Shown here one piece after another: positions 20,078-28,064 of a stretch of 38,617 nt of DNA; positions within the stretch are counted from its first letter, which is position 1, and each line of letters starts with the position of its first letter. The stretch lies in NCBI GenBank assembly GCA_046726435.1, contig JBKPAM010000139.1:1-38617 (forward strand), written 5' to 3'. Source of the DNA: AC-32 sp046726435 (GTDB taxonomy: Bacteria > Actinomycetota > Thermoleophilia > Gaiellales > Gaiellaceae). The position numbers and the translations under genes were made by a program. Under the pieces are notes generated by a model, which saw only the letters and a list, made by a program, of their open reading frames with translations, was not told the DNA's origin and did not search any database.

Positions 20078-20996
20078 GGCCGGCTTCGAGCTCGACACCT
20101 TTCGCGTGAGCGGGCTTCCCCGGCAGCCGGGCGTCGCGCAGGCCCGAGCGGCGCTACGGGCACTCGCCGCGCCCGCGGCCTGCGATCGAATCCTTGCGCG
20201 GCGCGACCCCGACGCGGTGCTCGGTGCGGGCGGCTACGTCGGCGGCCCGATGGTCATCGCGGCCGCTCGCCGGCGGATTCCCACGGCGCTCACCGAGGCC
20301 GACGCGCACCTTGGCCTGGCGAACCGGCTTGCCGCGCCGTTTGTGAAGCGAGTCTTTCTCTCGTACCCGATCGAGGGACGCAATCCGCCGAAGTACCGCG
20401 TCACGGGCAGGCCCGTGCCGGAGCGCTCGCGGCCGCGGCCGCGCGAGGAGGCGCGGCGACGACTCGAGTTGCCGGAGGACGGGCCCGTGCTGCTCGTCGC
20501 CGGCGGCAGCCAGGGTGCGCGGGCGCTGAACGACCTGGCCGTCGAGAGCTTCGGAGCGTCCGGCCCCGCGGTCGTCCACCTCACGGGCGAACGCGAGTAC
20601 GAGCGGCTGAAGGACAGCGTCTCGCGCCAGGACTACCGGCTGCTTCCGTTCGTCGACGAGTACGGGGTCGTGCTCGGCGCCGTCGATCTCGCGCTCTCGA
20701 GGGCGGGCGGCGGCGTCTGGGAGCTCGCGGCGGCGGGCGTGCCGGCCGTCCTCGTCCCGTACCCGTACGGGACCGCCGATCACCAGACCAAGAACGCGCA
20801 GTTCTTCCAGCGTGCCGGTGGCGCGATCCTCATCCCGGAAAGCGACCTCGGGCAGGCCCCGGAGACCGTCCGCTCGCTGCTCGACGATCCGAGGCGGCTG
20901 GAGCAGATGGGAGCGGGGATGCGGGCGGTTGCGCGCCCGGACGCGGCCGATCAGATCGCAGAGGAGCTGATCACGTTTGCAGCCGCTCGCGGGTAG
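19920..20996 (+). CDS. murG: UDP-GlcNAc--lipid I GlcNAc transferase MurG
   Basis: The product is 358 residues from ATG 19920. This start is chosen because FLIAAGGTAGHVLPAIAIGDALR, the family N-terminal glycine loop, follows within ten residues. Other motifs are GAGGYVGGPMVIAA, TALTEADAHLGLANRLAA, VTGRPV, LLVAGGSQGARALND, and the UDP-GlcNAc site ALSRAGGGVWELAAAGVPAVLVPYP with DHQTKNAQ. It makes lipid II at the inner face of the membrane. Its 5' end lies inside ftsW, and its 3' end overlaps murC by 20 bp. Confidence 0.96.
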   Translation: MPEPSAPVFLIAAGGTAGHVLPAIAIGDALRARGARVTFAGSRDRADARLVPEAGFELDTFRVSGLPRQPGVAQARAALRALAAPAACDRILARRDPDAVLGAGGYVGGPMVIAAARRRIPTALTEADAHLGLANRLAAPFVKRVFLSYPIEGRNPPKYRVTGRPVPERSRPRPREEARRRLELPEDGPVLLVAGGSQGARALNDLAVESFGASGPAVVHLTGEREYERLKDSVSRQDYRLLPFVDEYGVVLGAVDLALSRAGGGVWELAAAGVPAVLVPYPYGTADHQTKNAQFFQRAGGAILIPESDLGQAPETVRSLLDDPRRLEQMGAGMRAVARPDAADQIAEELITFAAARG

Positions 20997-22188
20997 GCGC
21001 TTTTGGTTCGTGGGGATCGGCGGCGCCGGCATGAGCGCACTGGCCCTGGTGGCGCGGGAGTGGGGAGCCGAGGTCGGAGGCTCCGACCGGGCGCGCTCCT
21101 CGTACGTGGAGCGCCTCGAGGCAGCCGGCATTCCGGTTTCGATCGGCCACGACGCCTCGAACGTGCCCGAGGGCGCAGAGGTCATCGTTTCCAGCGCGAT
21201 CCCGGCGGACAATCCGGAGGCTTCTCGCGCGCATGTGAAGAAGAGGGGAGAGCTCCTGGCGGAGCTCGTGGCGCTGCGCCCGTCGATCGTCGTCGCCGGC
21301 GCACACGGGAAGACGACCACGACCGGGATGGTCGCCTTCGCGCTCGATCGCCTCGGCCGCGACCCAGCGTTTCTGATCGGCGGAGAGATTCCGCAGCTCG
21401 ACGGCAACGCGAGGGGCGGTGAGGGCTGGCTCGTGGCCGAGGGCGACGAGTCCGACCGCTCGCTCGAGCTCCTGCGTCCGCAAATCGCCGTCCTGACGAA
21501 CGTTGAGCTCGACCACCACGCCACCTTCGGCTCCGAGGCCGAGGTGCGCGAGCTGTTCGAACGCTGGCTCGAGGGCGCGCCCGAAGCCGTGCGGGGCGAG
21601 GACCTCGAGCCGGTCGACTTCCCGCTCGCGGTCCGCGGCGAGCACAACCGGCGCAACGCGGCCACGGCGCTCGCGGCGCTCGAGCTCGCGGCCGTCTCGC
21701 GCGACGAGGCCGCGCCGGTGCTGGCCGAGTTCGCAGGGGCGGGGAGACGGTTCGAGCTCCGCGGCGAGTCAGCCGGCATCCGGGTCTACGACGACTACGC
21801 GCACCACCCCCGAGAGATCGCGGCGACGCTGGCGGCGGCGCGGAGCGCGGTCGACGGCGGCCGCCTGCTCGTCGTCTTCCAGCCGCATCTTTACTCGCGC
21901 ACGCGATACCTGGCACACGACCTCGGGCGCGCACTGGCAGCTGCCGACGTGGTGGCCGTGACAGGCGTCTACGCCGCACGTGAGGAGCCGCTGCCGGGGG
22001 TCGAGGGGAGCCTCGTAGTCGACGCGCTCGTGGCGGAGCGACCGGGGATGCCGGTCGGATGGACCCCCCAGCTCGAGGACGCGGTGCGGTTTCTCGCTCG
22101 GCGGGCGCGGGCGGGCGACCTCGTGCTGACGATCGGCGCGGGCGACGTCGAGCGTGCCGGGCCGCTGCTGCTCCGGGAGCTCTCGTGA
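20977..22188 (+). CDS. murC: UDP-MurNAc--L-alanine ligase MurC
   Basis: The product is 403 residues from TTG 20977, which overlaps the end of murG by 20 bp. FWFVGIGGAGMSALAL is the typical MurC dinucleotide-like N-terminus, VAGAHGKTTTTGMVA the ATP loop, and VLTNVELDHHATFG and GEHNRRNAATALAAL the central motifs. YDDYAHHPREIAATL and VFQPHLYSRTRYLAHD lie in the C-terminal domain. It adds the first stem-peptide residue. It is shorter than most MurC proteins (450-490) but all motifs are present. Confidence 0.96.
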   Translation: MQPLAGRRFWFVGIGGAGMSALALVAREWGAEVGGSDRARSSYVERLEAAGIPVSIGHDASNVPEGAEVIVSSAIPADNPEASRAHVKKRGELLAELVALRPSIVVAGAHGKTTTTGMVAFALDRLGRDPAFLIGGEIPQLDGNARGGEGWLVAEGDESDRSLELLRPQIAVLTNVELDHHATFGSEAEVRELFERWLEGAPEAVRGEDLEPVDFPLAVRGEHNRRNAATALAALELAAVSRDEAAPVLAEFAGAGRRFELRGESAGIRVYDDYAHHPREIAATLAAARSAVDGGRLLVVFQPHLYSRTRYLAHDLGRALAAADVVAVTGVYAAREEPLPGVEGSLVVDALVAERPGMPVGWTPQLEDAVRFLARRARAGDLVLTIGAGDVERAGPLLLRELS

Positions 22189-23066
22189 AGGTCGAAGAAG
22201 GAGTCTCGCTCTCGCGATTCACCACGCTCGGCGCGGGAGGGCCGGCGCGAGCCTTCGCGCGGCCGGAGTCACTGGAGGAGCTCGAGGAGGCCCTGGCCTG
22301 GGCGCGTGAGCGGGAGCTTCCCGTCGCGACGATCGGCTTGGGGTCAAACTTGCTCGTCGCGGACGAAGGCTTTGCCGGCCTCGTGCTGAAGCTCGGCGGC
22401 GAGCTGGCGGAGGCCCGCGCGGACGGGGAGCGGCTGCTCGCGGGAGGCGGCGCGGCGAACGCCGTCTGCCTGCACCGCGTCCGGGCAGCGAGTCTCGGCG
22501 GCTTCGAGTTCGCGTGCGCGATTCCCGGCACGATCGGCGGCGGCGTCTGGATGAACGCGGGCGCGTACGGCAGCGACTGGTCCGCGATTCTCGACCGAGC
22601 GCTCGTCGTCGACGGAGAAGGCGCACAGTGGCTGACCCCCGCCGAGCTCGGGCTTCGCTACCGGCACTCGGAGCTTCGTCACGGTCAGGTGGTCGCGCGA
22701 GCCGAGTTCACGCTCGGCGCGGTTCCCGAGGAGCAGATCCGCGCGAACGTCACGCGGTTGCAGGCGCTGCGGAAGGCAGCCCAGCCCACGAACAGGAGGA
22801 CGTTCGGGAGCGTCTTCAAGAACCCCGAGCACGAGCTCAGCGCGGGGCGGATGCTCGAGGCCTGCGGCCTGAAGGGGCACCGAATCGGCGGCGCGCAGAT
22901 CTCGCCGCGCCACGCGAACTTCATCGAGAACGCCGACGGCGCGCGCGCCGCGGACGCGATCGCGTTGATGGCGGAGGCCCGGCGGCGCGCGCTCGAGCAG
23001 TTCGGCGTCGAGCTGGTTCACGAGGTCGAGCTCCTCGGCCCGATCGAGCTTCCAGCCGTTCGGTAG
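22185..23066 (+). CDS. murB: UDP-N-acetylenolpyruvoylglucosamine reductase MurB
   Basis: The product is 293 residues from GTG 22185 (GTGA overlap with murC). It is an FAD enzyme that reduces enolpyruvyl-UDP-GlcNAc to UDP-MurNAc. LSRFTTLGAGGPARAF begins the FAD-binding domain, ATIGLGSNLLVADEGFAGLVLKL is the flavin loop, and FACAIPGTIGGGVWMNAGAYGSD is the signature. The C-terminal part has RRTFGSVFKNPE and AGRMLEACGLKGHRIGGAQISPRHANFIEN, the pattern of the shorter type II enzymes. The stop lies seven bases before ftsQ. Confidence 0.96.
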   Translation: MKVEEGVSLSRFTTLGAGGPARAFARPESLEELEEALAWARERELPVATIGLGSNLLVADEGFAGLVLKLGGELAEARADGERLLAGGGAANAVCLHRVRAASLGGFEFACAIPGTIGGGVWMNAGAYGSDWSAILDRALVVDGEGAQWLTPAELGLRYRHSELRHGQVVARAEFTLGAVPEEQIRANVTRLQALRKAAQPTNRRTFGSVFKNPEHELSAGRMLEACGLKGHRIGGAQISPRHANFIENADGARAADAIALMAEARRRALEQFGVELVHEVELLGPIELPAVR

Positions 23067-23073
23067 GAGCACC

Positions 23074-23916
23074 GTGCGCTGCGGCGAAAGCCGCGTCGTG
23101 CCCCAGCGCGTACCCCCTCGTGCCCGCGGCCAGGCCGCTGTGGTGCGGCTGCCGGCGCTCGAGCGGGCGCCCGTCCTTCGGTTGCTCCCGTCGGGTCGCT
23201 CGCTGCTGATCGGCTTCGCCGTCGTTCTCGGTGCGATCGGCCTGTACCTCGTCGCGCGGGAGACGCCGCTGTTCGCGCTGAACACGATCGAGGTGGAGGG
23301 TGCCCCGGCTCCGGTCGCCGCGCACGTGCGCGCCGCCCTTGCACCGCTCGAGGGACAGAGCCTGCTGACGCTCGACTCGTCGAAGGTCGCCCGCCGGCTC
23401 GCGGCGCTGCCGGATGTGGCCGCCGGAGGATACGACCGCGACTTCCCGCACACGCTTCGCGTCATGGTGCGCCCGGAGCATCCGGTGGCCGTCGCTCGCC
23501 GAGGGGCGGACGCGTGGCTCGTGGCCGCAAGCGCGCGGACGATCGCCGCCGTGCCGCCGAATTCCCATTCGGGCCTGCCGCGGATCTGGCTCGCCCACTC
23601 CGGAGAGCCGGAGGTGGGGGCCGGGATCACCGACCGCTTCGGCCTCCGCGCGGTTCGTGCCCTTGCGCTGGCCCGTCACTCTCGGCTCCCCGGACGCATC
23701 CGCATGGTCCGGGCGAGGGAGCTCGACCTGACCTTCGTCCTCCGCTCGGGGCTCGAGGTCCGACTCGGGGATCTCCGCGAGGTCCCGCTCAAGCTCGCGG
23801 TCGCGTCGGAGATCGTCCCGGGGCTGTTGTCCCACGGCGGCTACGCGTATCTCGACGTCAGCGTCCCCGAGCGTCCGGTGGCCGGCCCAACCCTAGAGTC
23901 TCAACCTCAGCCTTAG
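23074..23916 (+). CDS. ftsQ: Cell division protein FtsQ/DivIB
   Basis: The product is 280 residues. GTG 23074 is preceded by a good GTAGGAG ribosome site. A basic cytoplasmic tail (about 1-45) and one membrane helix (LLIGFAVVLGAIGLYLVAR) are followed by a POTRA domain: LFALNTIEVEGAPAPVAAHVRAAL through LDSSKVARRLAALPDVAAGGYDRDFPHTLRVMVRPEHPVAVAR. An FtsQ beta domain follows to the end. It links early and late septal proteins together with FtsL. Sequence conservation is low in this family, but domain order and position between murB and ftsZ are decisive. Confidence 0.92.
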   Translation: MRCGESRVVPQRVPPRARGQAAVVRLPALERAPVLRLLPSGRSLLIGFAVVLGAIGLYLVARETPLFALNTIEVEGAPAPVAAHVRAALAPLEGQSLLTLDSSKVARRLAALPDVAAGGYDRDFPHTLRVMVRPEHPVAVARRGADAWLVAASARTIAAVPPNSHSGLPRIWLAHSGEPEVGAGITDRFGLRAVRALALARHSRLPGRIRMVRARELDLTFVLRSGLEVRLGDLREVPLKLAVASEIVPGLLSHGGYAYLDVSVPERPVAGPTLESQPQP

Positions 23917-23937
23917 AGTGCGCTCCTAGCGTCGGCG

Positions 23938-23966
23938 TTGACAGCCGCCTCGACGCGGCGTACCCT
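23938..23966 (+). promoter_or_regulatory. Strong ftsZ promoter (TTGACA-17-TACCCT)
   Basis: -35 TTGACA (23938-23943) is a perfect consensus and -10 TACCCT (23961-23966) lies 17 bases downstream. This promoter would give ftsZ a leader of about 42 bases and expression independent of the upstream dcw genes. Confidence 0.7.
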
Positions 23967-24014
23967 GCCGTCCCGTAAGACGCACTGTCCACCGAAGCTT
24001 GAGGTCGAGGCGAG

Positions 24015-25106
24015 TTGAGCGTACGGGATCAAAGCGGCAACTACCTGGCGCTGATCAAGGTCGTCGGTGTCGGCGGGGGCGGCTCGAACGCCGTCAGCCG
24101 GATGGTCGACGCCGGCCTGACCGGCTGCGAGTTCATCGCCGTCAACACGGACGCACAGGCGCTGCTGATGTGCGACGCGGACGTGAAGATGCCGATCGGC
24201 TCCGACGTGACGAAGGGCCTGGGCGCCGGTGCGGAGCCGAGCGTCGGTCGTGCCGCGGCGGAGGAGAGCCGCGACGAGCTGAAGGAGGCCCTCAAGGGCG
24301 CCGACATGGTCTTCGTCACCGCGGGTGAGGGTGGCGGTACCGGGACAGGCGCCGCGCCGATCCTCGCCAAGCTCGCGCAGGAGATCGGCGCGCTCACCGT
24401 GGGCGTCGTGACGCGGCCCTTCTCGTTCGAGGGGCGGCGCCGCGCAGAGGTCGCCTCGCGCGGGGTCGACGAGCTCCGCGACGAGGTCGACACGCTGATC
24501 GTGATCGAGAACGACCGCCTGCTCCAGGTGGTCGAGAAGCGGACCTCGATCGTGGACGCGTTCACCATGGCCGACGAGGTGCTACGCGAGGGCGTGCAGG
24601 GCATCACCGACCTGATCACCATCCCCGGCCTGGTCAACCTCGACTTCGCCGATGTGCGGACGATCATGACCGAGGCCGGCTCGGCGCTGATGGGCATCGG
24701 CAGCGCTTCGGGCGAGAACCGTGCCACCGAGGCCGCCCGCGCGGCGGTCTCCTCGCCGCTCCTCGAATCGTCGATCGAGGGGGCGACGGGCATCTTGCTG
24801 AACGTCACCGGCGGGCCCGATATCGGCCTCTTCGAGGTCAACGAGGCGGCGCAGGTCGTGACCTCGGCCGCCGACCAGAACGCGAACGTGATCTTCGGCG
24901 CCGTGATCGACGAGTCCTTCGGCGACCAGGTGCGGGTCACGGTGATCGCGACGGGCTTCGGACCTGGGCGGATTCGTCGGCGCCGGCGCGTCGAGGAGCC
25001 CGTCGAGCAGGCCAAGGGCGAGGCGGAGGGCGAGCGCGAGACGCCGGCGGAGCGCTTCGGGCTCACCGACGACGAGCTCGAAGTACCCTCGTTCCTTCGC
25101 GACTAG
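24015..25106 (+). CDS. ftsZ: Cell division GTPase FtsZ
   Basis: The product is 363 residues from TTG 24015, with a GAGGCGAG purine stretch before it. It is the tubulin-like GTPase that forms the Z ring. Motifs are KVVGVGGGGSNAVSRMV, FIAVNTDAQAL, VTAGEGGGTGTGAAPILA (the G-box), VDTLIVIENDRLL and LVNLDFADVRTIM. The T7 synergy region is also present, followed by a charged linker and a conserved C-terminal peptide (DELEVPSFLRD) that docks membrane anchors such as SepF. No ftsA is present in the cluster, as usual in actinobacteria. A strong terminator follows. Confidence 0.98.
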   Translation: MSVRDQSGNYLALIKVVGVGGGGSNAVSRMVDAGLTGCEFIAVNTDAQALLMCDADVKMPIGSDVTKGLGAGAEPSVGRAAAEESRDELKEALKGADMVFVTAGEGGGTGTGAAPILAKLAQEIGALTVGVVTRPFSFEGRRRAEVASRGVDELRDEVDTLIVIENDRLLQVVEKRTSIVDAFTMADEVLREGVQGITDLITIPGLVNLDFADVRTIMTEAGSALMGIGSASGENRATEAARAAVSSPLLESSIEGATGILLNVTGGPDIGLFEVNEAAQVVTSAADQNANVIFGAVIDESFGDQVRVTVIATGFGPGRIRRRRRVEEPVEQAKGEAEGERETPAERFGLTDDELEVPSFLRD

Positions 25107-25210
25107 GTCACGAAGTCCGTAAACCGATGTTTAGCCGCGGCGCGGTGCGGCAAGGATCGTCCTGCCCTCTCGGGTCGACCCTAACGGTTGACCCGCGATG
25201 ACCCGGTCCG

Positions 25211-25258
25211 GCCGCCCCGGCCTCGACATCTCAGTCGAAGCCGGGGCGGCTCCCTTTT
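25211..25258 (+). terminator. Strong intrinsic terminator after ftsZ
   Basis: GCCGCCCCGGCCTCGAC (25211-25227) and GTCGAAGCCGGGGCGGC (25234-25250) form a 17-bp stem with one mismatch and a six-base loop, followed by TCCCTTTT. It ends the dcw cluster just before gcvT. Confidence 0.9.
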
Positions 25259-25267
25259 CGGCTCCAT

Positions 25268-25273
25268 TAGCAT
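25268..25273 (+). promoter_or_regulatory. -10 box (TAGCAT) for the gcv operon, nearly leaderless
   Basis: TAGCAT ends nine bases before ATG 25283. The -35 region would fall in the right arm of the ftsZ terminator, so the promoter and terminator are interleaved. No glycine riboswitch is recognisable. Confidence 0.45.
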
Positions 25274-25282
25274 CAGCGCCCG

Positions 25283-26335
25283 ATGCAGACGCTGCTGCGA
25301 ACGCCGCTCTTCGAGCGCCACCTCGCGCTCGGCGCGCGGCTCGTTCCGTTCGCGGGCTGGGAGATGCCGGTTCAGTACGAGGGCGTGATCCCCGAGCACC
25401 GCGCGGTTCGGGCCGACGCGGGCGCGTTCGACGTGTCGCACATGGGCGAGCTCCTGGTCGAGGGCCCGGGCGCCCGCGGGTTCCTGCAGGAACTGCTCTC
25501 GAACGACCTCGACCGGATCGGGACCGGTCAAGCCCAGTACACGCTGCTGACGAACGAGCAGGGCGGGATCGTCGACGACCTGATCGCCTACGAGCTGTTG
25601 CCCGAGCGATTCCTGCTGATCGTGAACGCTTCCAACCGCGAGACCGACTTCGCCTGGCTGCGAGACCGCGAGGTCGCCGGGGTGGAGGTACGTGATGTCT
25701 CCGACGACTTTGCGTTGATCGCGGTGCAGGGGCCGCGCTCGCTCGAGCGGCTCGGCCTGTCGGAGGCGCCCGCCTTCACCTTCGCCGAGGGCGAGGTCGG
25801 GGGCGTTTCCTGCACCGTCAACCGGACCGGCTACACGGGCGAGCTTGGGGTTGAGCTGCTCGTCGACGCCGACGCGGCCGGCGAGCTTTGGGATCGCGTG
25901 CTCGCTCGCGGGGTCGTTCCCTGCGGCCTCGGTGCGCGCGACACGCTGCGGCTCGAGGTCTGCTACCCACTGCACGGGAACGACATCACTCCCGAGACGA
26001 ACGCGATCTCGGCCGGGCTCGGCTGGGTGTGCGCGCTGGACAAGGACTTCACCGGCGCAGGCGCGCTGCGTCGGATCAAGGAGGCAGGCCCGGAGCGCAA
26101 GCTGACCGCCTTCGTCATGGAGGAGTCCGGGATCCCGCGCCAAGGGATGGCGATCGTCGAGGGGGGAGAGGTGACGTCGGGCTCGCATTCGCCGATGCTC
26201 GAGCGCGGGATCGGGATGGGCTACGTTCCGGCCGGGCTTGCTCGACCGGGCTCCGGGCTGACGATCGACGTCCGCGGCCGACACCGCCGCGCGGACGTGG
26301 TGAAGAAGCCGATCTACTCGCGGGAGGAGACCTGA
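25283..26335 (+). CDS. gcvT: Glycine cleavage system T protein (aminomethyltransferase)
   Basis: The product is 350 residues. It transfers the methylene group from lipoyl-H protein to tetrahydrofolate and releases ammonia. Motifs: LVPFAGWEMPVQYEGVIPEHRAVR near the start, GAFDVSHMGEL, YTLLTNEQGGIVDDLIAY, NRTGYTGELGVELLVD, GLGARDTLRLEVCYPLHGNDI and the end SHSPMLERGIGMGYV. The folate-binding domain order and length are normal. It is the first gene of a tightly overlapping gcv operon; its TGA shares one base with the gcvH ATG. Confidence 0.97.
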   Translation: MQTLLRTPLFERHLALGARLVPFAGWEMPVQYEGVIPEHRAVRADAGAFDVSHMGELLVEGPGARGFLQELLSNDLDRIGTGQAQYTLLTNEQGGIVDDLIAYELLPERFLLIVNASNRETDFAWLRDREVAGVEVRDVSDDFALIAVQGPRSLERLGLSEAPAFTFAEGEVGGVSCTVNRTGYTGELGVELLVDADAAGELWDRVLARGVVPCGLGARDTLRLEVCYPLHGNDITPETNAISAGLGWVCALDKDFTGAGALRRIKEAGPERKLTAFVMEESGIPRQGMAIVEGGEVTSGSHSPMLERGIGMGYVPAGLARPGSGLTIDVRGRHRRADVVKKPIYSREET

Positions 26336-26733
26336 TGGCAGCCGCCGAGACCTATCCGGACGACCTGCGCTACCACGTCGAGCACGACTGGGCGCGGATC
26401 GGCGACGGCGAGGCCACCTTCGGGATCACCTGGTTCGCGCAGGACGCCCTCGGCGAGCTCGTTCACTTCGAAGCCCCGCAGGAGGGCACGAGCGTGACCG
26501 GCGGCCAGGCGTACGCCGAGGTCGAGTCGGTGAAGGCGGTCTCCGACGTCATCGCGCCGCTCTCGGGCGAGGTGCTCGCGGTGAACCTCGCGGTCATCGA
26601 CGCCCCCGAGACGGTCAACGACGATCCGTACGGCGAAGGCTGGCTCGTGCGCGTGCGGCTCAGCAATCCGGCCGAGACGGACGAGCTGATGGACGCGGAG
26701 GCGTACAGGCAGCACCTGGCCGAGCAGGGGTGA
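26335..26733 (+). CDS. gcvH: Glycine cleavage system H protein (lipoyl carrier)
   Basis: The product is 132 residues from ATG 26335 (TGATG overlap with gcvT). LRYHVEHDWARIGDGEATFGITWFAQDALGEL is the N-terminal half. AYAEVESVKAVSDVIAPLSGEV carries the lipoylated lysine K67, and VNDDPYGEGWLVRVRL closes the fold. It shuttles the aminomethyl group between the P, T and L proteins. No L protein or lipoate ligase gene is in the window. The stop overlaps the gcvPA GTG. Confidence 0.97.
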   Translation: MAAAETYPDDLRYHVEHDWARIGDGEATFGITWFAQDALGELVHFEAPQEGTSVTGGQAYAEVESVKAVSDVIAPLSGEVLAVNLAVIDAPETVNDDPYGEGWLVRVRLSNPAETDELMDAEAYRQHLAEQG

Positions 26734-28064
26734 GCTACCTCGCGCTGACCGACGCCGACCGGGAGGCGATGCTCGACGAAATCGGCGTCGCCTCGGTCGC
26801 GGAGCTGTTCGCCGACGTGCCCAGGGGCGTGCGGCTCGAGCGCGAGCTCGAGTTGCTGCCCGCTCTCACCGAGCCCGAGCTGACGGCGTACTTCGAGTCG
26901 CTCGCGGCTCAGAACGTGCACACGGGGACGGAGCTGTCGTTCCTCGGCGCCGGGATGTACGACCACTACGTCCCGGCGATCGTCGACGCCGTGCTCCAGC
27001 GCGGTGAGTTCCTCACGGCCTACACGCCCTACCAGCCGGAGCTCAGCCAGGGCGTGCTGCAGGCGATCTTCGAGTACCAGACCGCGATCTGCGAGCTCAC
27101 CGGGATGGACGTCTCCAACGCCTCCGGCTACGACGGCACGACGGTCGCCGCCGACGCCTGCTTCATCGCCAAGCACGCGACGGGTCGCACGAAGGTCGTC
27201 GTCACCGAGGCCACCAACCCACAGGTCCGGCAGGTCGTGAAGACGTACGCACAGGGGTTCGGCCTCGAGGTCGTCGAGGTTCCTCACCGCAACGGCTCGA
27301 CCGACCCGGACGAGCTCCGCGACACGGCGAACGACGCGGCGTGCGTCATCTTCCAGCAGCCGAACTTCTTCGGGGTGCTGGAGCCCGGGCCCGACCTCGC
27401 CGCGGCGGCGAACGACGCCGAGGCGCTCCCGGTCGCACACGTCGACCCGATGTCACTGGGCGTGCTCGAGGCGCCCGGCAAGTACGGCTGCGTGATCGCG
27501 ATCGGAGAGGGTCAGTCGGCGGGAAACTTCCTCTCCGGCGGCGGCCCGCACTACGGCTTCCTCGCGGCACGGTCCGACTTCATCCGGCGGATGCCGGGCC
27601 GAATCGTCGGCGAGACCACTGACGCCGCGGGTAACCGCGGCTATGTCCTCACCCTCCAGACACGCGAGCAGCACATCAGGCGCGAGAAGGCCACCTCGAA
27701 CATCACAACGAACCAGACGCTGCTCGCGCTGGCCGGCCTCGTCTACCTGTCGTGGCTCGGCCCGGAGGGTCTCAGGGAGGTGGGGGAGACCTGCATGGCC
27801 CTCGCCGAGCACGCGACACAGCGGCTCGCGCTTCCACTCGTGTTCTCGGAACAGACAACGTTCAAGGAGTTTGCCGTACGCGTCGGACGGCCCGCCAGCG
27901 AGGTCGTGCGCGAGGCCAGGGCTCGTGGCGTGCATCCCGGTTACGTCCTCGGCCGCGACTACGCGGGAATGGACGACGCGCTGCTCGTGGCGGTGACAGA
28001 GAAGCGCACGGCCGCAGAGATCGACCGGCTCGCAGAGGTGCTCGCCGAAGTGGCGGGGCCGTGA
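26730..28064 (+). CDS. gcvPA: Glycine dehydrogenase (decarboxylating) subunit 1
   Basis: The product is 444 residues from GTG 26730 (GTGA overlap). YLALTDADREAMLDEIGVASVAELF is the usual N-terminus. FLGAGMYDHYVPAIVDAVL, FLTAYTPYQPELSQGVLQAIFEYQTAICELTGMDVSNASGYDG and REQHIRREKATSNITTNQTLLAL (given here in parts) are family motifs. It is the N-terminal half of the P protein, with a non-catalytic PLP-type fold, and works as a heterotetramer with gcvPB. The split P protein is typical of Firmicutes, Thermus and Thermoleophilia rather than of mycobacteria or streptomycetes. Confidence 0.96.
   Translation: MSYLALTDADREAMLDEIGVASVAELFADVPRGVRLERELELLPALTEPELTAYFESLAAQNVHTGTELSFLGAGMYDHYVPAIVDAVLQRGEFLTAYTPYQPELSQGVLQAIFEYQTAICELTGMDVSNASGYDGTTVAADACFIAKHATGRTKVVVTEATNPQVRQVVKTYAQGFGLEVVEVPHRNGSTDPDELRDTANDAACVIFQQPNFFGVLEPGPDLAAAANDAEALPVAHVDPMSLGVLEAPGKYGCVIAIGEGQSAGNFLSGGGPHYGFLAARSDFIRRMPGRIVGETTDAAGNRGYVLTLQTREQHIRREKATSNITTNQTLLALAGLVYLSWLGPEGLREVGETCMALAEHATQRLALPLVFSEQTTFKEFAVRVGRPASEVVREARARGVHPGYVLGRDYAGMDDALLVAVTEKRTAAEIDRLAEVLAEVAGP

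Noticed and set aside
25107..25282. Glycine riboswitch in front of gcvT
   Set aside because: The space is taken by the ftsZ terminator and a near-leaderless promoter; no aptamer-like pairing pattern was seen.
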